NCBI RefSeq assembly: GCF_022662575.1
Contig: NZ_JALBFU010000005.1
Location: 127,180-191,179, forward strand
Length of the DNA: 64,000 nucleotides
Origin: Luteimonas aquatica
GTDB lineage: Bacteria; Pseudomonadota; Gammaproteobacteria; Xanthomonadales; Xanthomonadaceae
Direction: 5' to 3'
The position numbers and the translations under genes were made by a program. The notes beneath the pieces were generated by a model. The model was given only the letters and a program-made list of their open reading frames with translations. It had not been told where the DNA came from and searched no databases. The first letter of the stretch is position 1; each line of letters opens with the position of its first letter. This document shows, piece by piece, positions 58,924-64,000 of the stretch.

Positions 58924-60099
<1,176 letters not shown>

Positions 60100-60111
60100 C
60101 GCCGGCCGGCC

Positions 60112-60957
60112 TCAGCGCGCCTGCCGCCGGTGCATGAAGGCAAGCTTTTCCAGCAGCTGCACGTCCTGCTCGTTCTTCAGCAGCGCGCCGTACAGCGGCG
60201 GGATGGCCTTGCCGGGATCGCGCTCGCGCAGCGCCGCGGCGGGAATGCGGTCGGCCAGCAGCAGCTTCAGCCAGTCGATCAGCTCGGAGGTGGACGGCTT
60301 CTTCTTGATGCCGGGCACCTCGCGCAGCTGGAAGAACACCGCCAGCGCTTCCTCGACCAGCTCGCGCTCGATGCCGGGGAAATGCACGTCGACGATCCGC
60401 GCCAGCGTGGCGGCGTCGGGGAAGGCGATGTAGTGGAAGAAGCAGCGGCGCAGGAACGCGTCCGGCAGCTCCTTCTCGTTGTTGGAGGTGATCAGCACGA
60501 TCGGGCGGTGCAGGGCGCGCACGGTTTCGTCGGTCTCGTAGACGTAGAACTCCATGCGGTCGAGTTCCTGCAGCAGGTCGTTGGGGAACTCGATGTCGGC
60601 CTTGTCGATCTCGTCGATCAGCAGCACGGCGCGGTGGTCGGCTTCGAAGGCCTCCCACAGCTTGCCGCGGCGCAGGTAGTTGCGCACCTCGTGCACGCCC
60701 TCCACGCCGAGCTGCGAATCGCGCAGGCGGCTGACCGCGTCGTACTCGTACAGGCCCTGGTGCGCCTTGGTGGTGGACTTGACGTGCCAGGTGATCAGGC
60801 GCGCGCCGAGCGAGCGGGCCAACTCCTCGGCCAGCAGCGTCTTGCCGGTGCCGGGCTCGCCCTTGATCAGCAGGGGCCGCTGCAGGGTGATCGCGGCGTT
60901 CACCGCCAGGCTGAGATCGGCGGTGCTGACGTAGGTGTCGGTGCCGTCAAAAATCAT
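60112..60957 (-). CDS. MoxR-family AAA+ ATPase
   Basis: 281 residues. Walker A is GEPGTGKTLLAEELA (about residue 36), Walker B is VLLIDEIDKADIEF, and sensor 1 is VLITSNNEKELPDAFLRR. The ATG at 60957 gives the family N-terminus MIFDGTDTYVSTADL. MoxR ATPases work with VWA proteins, here encoded directly downstream. It is the last ordinary GC-rich gene before the foreign segment on the right. Confidence 0.95.
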   Translation of the reverse strand: MIFDGTDTYVSTADLSLAVNAAITLQRPLLIKGEPGTGKTLLAEELARSLGARLITWHVKSTTKAHQGLYEYDAVSRLRDSQLGVEGVHEVRNYLRRGKLWEAFEADHRAVLLIDEIDKADIEFPNDLLQELDRMEFYVYETDETVRALHRPIVLITSNNEKELPDAFLRRCFFHYIAFPDAATLARIVDVHFPGIERELVEEALAVFFQLREVPGIKKKPSTSELIDWLKLLLADRIPAAALRERDPGKAIPPLYGALLKNEQDVQLLEKLAFMHRRQAR

Positions 60958-61169
60958 GGGGTATGCCTGCTGCAGGAAGATGAGGGCAGACTAGCCGTTC
61001 AGCCCAAGCATTATCGGGTCGAGCTTGATTCGTTTTGGTTCTGATGTCCATCATGCACAGATGAGTTCGTAGGGGGCGGTGAGTGTCTTAAGTCTTCGTT
61101 CGAAGCTGTGCGTGTCGATGATGTCAGCGAGATGCGTTTCGGTTGTGCATAATCTCATGGTGGAAACGC

Positions 61170-61439
61170 TTAGCCGCGGCCCAAGGGGGCGATCCCATAT
61201 GCTGGTTGCCACGCGTGCAGCCATCGCCAGCAAGTCATCTTAGAGCCGCAGTTCATTTCCTGTAACAGAATCTTCCAGGAAACGCCCGTTTGTAGGACGA
61301 AGGTGAAGCCATAGTACTTGCAGTCATCCAACCGCTTGCGGGCTTGGTGGTGGCGTTGGTGAGATTTGACCGGCAACAGTGGCTTGATCAATACCAAAAA
61401 CTTATCATCAGCTAAGGGGTGCGCCATTGGGTCCCGCAA
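61170..61439 (-). pseudogene. IS5-family transposase remnant
   Basis: The minus strand encodes an 89-residue N-terminal fragment whose pattern (KFLVLIKPLLPVKS, RKRLDDCKYYGFTFVLQTGVSW, MNCGSKMTCWRWLHAWQ) matches the DUF4096 helix-turn-helix domain of IS5-type transposases. The frame stops after GIAPLGRG, and no DDE catalytic domain follows in any frame. The DNA is far less GC-rich than the MoxR gene next to it. Terminal inverted repeats of the element could not be found, so this is a decayed insertion. Confidence 0.8.
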
Positions 61440-61620
61440 CTCGAATGATTGCGAAATATTTTTGACAGAAGTTTCTTATTTTTGTTAGATGCTTTAAGAA
61501 GCTCACTGTATCGTAATCTTACTGCGGTGCTAAAGTCGTTATGCGGTTGATGCTCGTGCGACTAAGGTGCTACTACGTGTCAGTGGCTTAGAAGGCTCTA
61601 AAACCGGGGAGGCAGGGATA

Positions 61621-64000
61621 ATGGAATTGCTATTAAAAACCAGCTTCTTTTTATGGAGGAAGGGGCTTTTTAGATCAAGTCGACGTTGTTCTTTGTTATA
61701 TATCGCGGCAATTTTGATATTTACTATAACGTGGCCTACTTACGCACAAGACGTAACCAAGGAGGATGGGTACAGCAATCGGACGCAATCCCCGCAAAGT
61801 GCAATTCAGCCACTCGACTCGCCTTTTGGAGAGAACATCAATCTCCATGCTGGAGGGCTCTCGTTCCGGCAGGAAGATGTGGTGTTGAAGGGGAATGGCC
61901 CCGACATCATCATTGCCCGCCAGTACGCTGCCGGAAAATATTACGGAAGCTTGCAACAGGACTTCGCGGACTGGGAGTTCCTATCTCCCCAGATCAAGAC
62001 CGTCGCAGAGCTTCCATCGTCCGGCATTTATGGCGGGACGCCAATCGATGGGGCCGTCGCATCCTGGTTGCCTGAGGCCAGGTGCACCAAGTTTGCTGAT
62101 GGCATGGAGCGTTCCCCCACGGCATCCCAGGCCAGTCTCTCGACAGTCGATGGGTGGGAGGAAGGGGTGCGATGGGTCATGCCAAGTGGAGAAATGGAAC
62201 TCTTGAAGCTTCCGGCAAGCGGCTGGAAGCCGAGCCAAGCAATATCAGGCGTTAACACGTTTACAGGTGTGACGCTCACTGGGTGGACATTCGGTTGCCT
62301 GGCAACAGCCGCTAACACCACTGGTGAAGCGTTCCTAGCAGTCGATACCAATGGCACCAAGTACTGGTTAAACAACATCAGCTATCGCCCCTATCCGGCG
62401 TACAGACAGCCTGATCCCGAGCTTGGCAGAGCATTCAAAGTGCTCAGAAATCGAGCGCTCATGCGGGCGACACGAGTAGAAGACCGGTTCGGAAATTCCG
62501 TTACATATGCATATAACGGACATAAGCTGACTTCCATTACCGCAAGCGACGGAAGGAATCTCAAGCTTTACTGGCGAACGGATTCGGAATTGATCGACCG
62601 GATCGTTGCAAACGAAGGCGCCGCTTCGCAGCGCGTTTGGCAGTACCAGTACGAGAATCCCACACTAGATTCTAGGCGGTTGGTCAAGATCGTACAGCCG
62701 GATGGCGCCGCATGGTCGTTCGATTTGCCTTCGGCCATGCGCACATTCGATTCCGGCGTGGATCGATATGCCACGTCAACGCCGGGCTCCTGCCCTTTGG
62801 TGGCCAAGGCGGCCGATGTGTCGTATCAGCCAAAGCTCACGCATCCGAGCGGGCTGACTGTCACTTATGCTGTCCAGTCGAAGTATCACTTGAAAGCGCT
62901 GGCTCCCGATCCTGGCTGTCCGGCCACGCCGGGTGCACCGGCACGCGTTTTCTCGGTGATCAACTCGCTTACCGTCACAAAGCGCACACTCAGCGGGCCT
63001 GGGGTGTCAGAGCAGCAAACCTATACGTATTTGTCGCCAGATGTTCATTCGAATTATCCGATGACCTGCAATGGGGGCGCAGCCTGCCCCGGCATGGCAT
63101 GGGCGCAAGTAGCAAGCCCTCTAGGATCAACACGGTATACGTTCTTCAACGATATCAATGCTCCCTATCTTGTTGGTCGCTTAGCGACGGAAGAGCGATC
63201 CGATGCCTCAGGAAATCTACAGAAGCGCACCGAGAACGCCTATGCCGCACCGGGCTCCGGCGCATGGCCGACCACGATTGGTGAGGTTGTCCAACGATAC
63301 GACTTCAACAAGGCGACATTGCAACAGATCGCTCCTTTGCTCTCTAGCAAGACTTCCGTTGGCGGAGTGACATTTTCTTATCAGGTGGCTGACGAATGCA
63401 CAGGCAAATGCCTCGATTCGTTTGCTCGTCCGACCAAGGTTGTTCGTTCGAGTTCCGCTGGCAACAGCCGTACAGAAACCACTGCCTACCATGACAATGC
63501 ATCGAAATGGGTGCTGGGCCAGGTGAAGACGGTGACCTGCACCGCGCCGGCCAGCTGCGCCGGCCAGGTGATGTCGCAGACCGACTACGACGCCGCCACT
63601 GCGCTGCCGCTGCGCAGCTACGCCTTCGGCAAGCTCAAGCAGACCCTGACCTACAACGCCGACGGCACCGTCGCCACCGTCAAGGACGGCAACAACAACC
63701 TCACCACGCTCTCGGGCTGGAAGCGCGGCATCCCGCAGTCCATCAAGCACCCCATCACCCCGGAGTCGCCCACCGGCGCCACCGAGTCGGCCGTGGTCGA
63801 CGACAACGGCTGGATCCAGTCCACCACCGACGAGAACGGCTTCGTCACCAGCTACGGCTACGACGCCATGGGGCGTCTGACCCTGCTCGACTACCCCGAC
63901 GGCGACAGCGTCAACTGGACCAGCACCACGCAGAGCTTCGCGCCCTCGACCGCCACCCGCTACGGCCTGCCCGCCGGGCACTGGCTGCAGACGGTGAGCA
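61621..64000 (+). CDS. Rhs/YD-repeat protein (partial, runs off right edge)
   Basis: An uninterrupted frame of 793 codons from the ATG at 61621, which has GGGGAGG eight bases upstream. A signal peptide (SLLYIAAILIFTITWPTYA) leads into DSPFGENINLHAGGLSFRQEDV, the N-terminal region of large secreted Rhs-like proteins. YD-type repeats follow, such as VEDRFGNSVTYAYNGHKLTS, and DENGFVTSYGYDAMGRLTLLDYP near the right edge. Up to about 63,510 the gene uses AT-rich codons (TTA, AGA, ATA, GCA) unlike its neighbours. From there it is strongly GC-rich like the rest of the genome. The C-terminal toxin or tip region lies outside the window. Probably a secreted or cell-surface polymorphic protein. Confidence 0.88.
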   Translation, partial: MELLLKTSFFLWRKGLFRSSRRCSLLYIAAILIFTITWPTYAQDVTKEDGYSNRTQSPQSAIQPLDSPFGENINLHAGGLSFRQEDVVLKGNGPDIIIARQYAAGKYYGSLQQDFADWEFLSPQIKTVAELPSSGIYGGTPIDGAVASWLPEARCTKFADGMERSPTASQASLSTVDGWEEGVRWVMPSGEMELLKLPASGWKPSQAISGVNTFTGVTLTGWTFGCLATAANTTGEAFLAVDTNGTKYWLNNISYRPYPAYRQPDPELGRAFKVLRNRALMRATRVEDRFGNSVTYAYNGHKLTSITASDGRNLKLYWRTDSELIDRIVANEGAASQRVWQYQYENPTLDSRRLVKIVQPDGAAWSFDLPSAMRTFDSGVDRYATSTPGSCPLVAKAADVSYQPKLTHPSGLTVTYAVQSKYHLKALAPDPGCPATPGAPARVFSVINSLTVTKRTLSGPGVSEQQTYTYLSPDVHSNYPMTCNGGAACPGMAWAQVASPLGSTRYTFFNDINAPYLVGRLATEERSDASGNLQKRTENAYAAPGSGAWPTTIGEVVQRYDFNKATLQQIAPLLSSKTSVGGVTFSYQVADECTGKCLDSFARPTKVVRSSSAGNSRTETTAYHDNASKWVLGQVKTVTCTAPASCAGQVMSQTDYDAATALPLRSYAFGKLKQTLTYNADGTVATVKDGNNNLTTLSGWKRGIPQSIKHPITPESPTGATESAVVDDNGWIQSTTDENGFVTSYGYDAMGRLTLLDYPDGDSVNWTSTTQSFAPSTATRYGLPAGHWLQTVS

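Noticed and set aside
61051..61233. A 60-codon minus-strand frame as the transposase C-terminal half
   Set aside because: Its sequence shows no DDE or other transposase motif; the element appears simply truncated.

Overview
The window is very GC-rich with tightly packed genes. Many genes use GTG or TTG starts that overlap the stop codon of the gene before. The gene content (a xanthomonadin/aryl-polyene pigment cluster with a chorismatase and a flavin-dependent halogenase, TonB-dependent glycan uptake, secreted peptidases, an Rhs protein) points to a gammaproteobacterium of the Xanthomonadaceae/Lysobacteraceae, most like Lysobacter. This is inferred from gene families; no rRNA, tRNA or CRISPR array was recognised.

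Layout. 1-4.0 kb: the cut-off end of aroE, then a LysR regulator divergent from a carboxymuconolactone-decarboxylase-like / tautomerase / DUF4865 operon, with a clear palindromic operator between them, and a secreted beta-propeller protein. 4.1-8.3 kb, all minus strand: a GNAT gene overlapping hemB, a secreted PA-domain metallopeptidase overlapping a small secreted protein, and a small membrane protein. 8.4-22.2 kb: the pigment cluster. Minus-strand chorismatase and halogenase diverge from a long plus-strand operon (ACP, membrane protein, acyltransferases, dehydratases, LolA-like carrier, MMPL exporter, ketoreductase), which converges on a minus-strand glycosyltransferase and two ketosynthase-type genes. 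No aryl-AMP ligase is present in this stretch.

22.3-40.8 kb is mostly core: pyrE, xthA, ampG and anmK (muropeptide recycling), an M23 peptidase divergent from tyrS, an M28 peptidase lipoprotein, a repeat-solenoid protein, an EnvC-like amidase activator, a carboxy-terminal processing protease, a rhomboid protease and a FadL-type porin, with several clear terminators.

41.3-57.4 kb is accessory. An ECF sigma factor with an unusual region 2.2 overlaps a Ser/Thr kinase gene. Next comes a glycan-utilisation locus: GH92 alpha-mannosidase, LacI regulator, TonB-dependent receptor, GH2 beta-mannosidase, GH47 alpha-mannosidase and a GH18-like protein with PKD and F5/8C domains. Together these could release, import and strip mannose from N-glycan-type oligosaccharides. 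Three matching LacI-type operator candidates lie before the GH92 and receptor genes.

57.6-61 kb carries rpoH, preceded by a sigmaE-like promoter overlapping a CIRCE-like inverted repeat, and a MoxR ATPase/VWA pair. From about 61 kb to the right edge there is a broken IS5-type transposase and then a long, uninterrupted Rhs/YD-repeat gene running off the window. Its first roughly 1.9 kb is AT-richer with foreign codon use, and it switches abruptly to native GC-rich sequence near 63,510. This is a mosaic gene.
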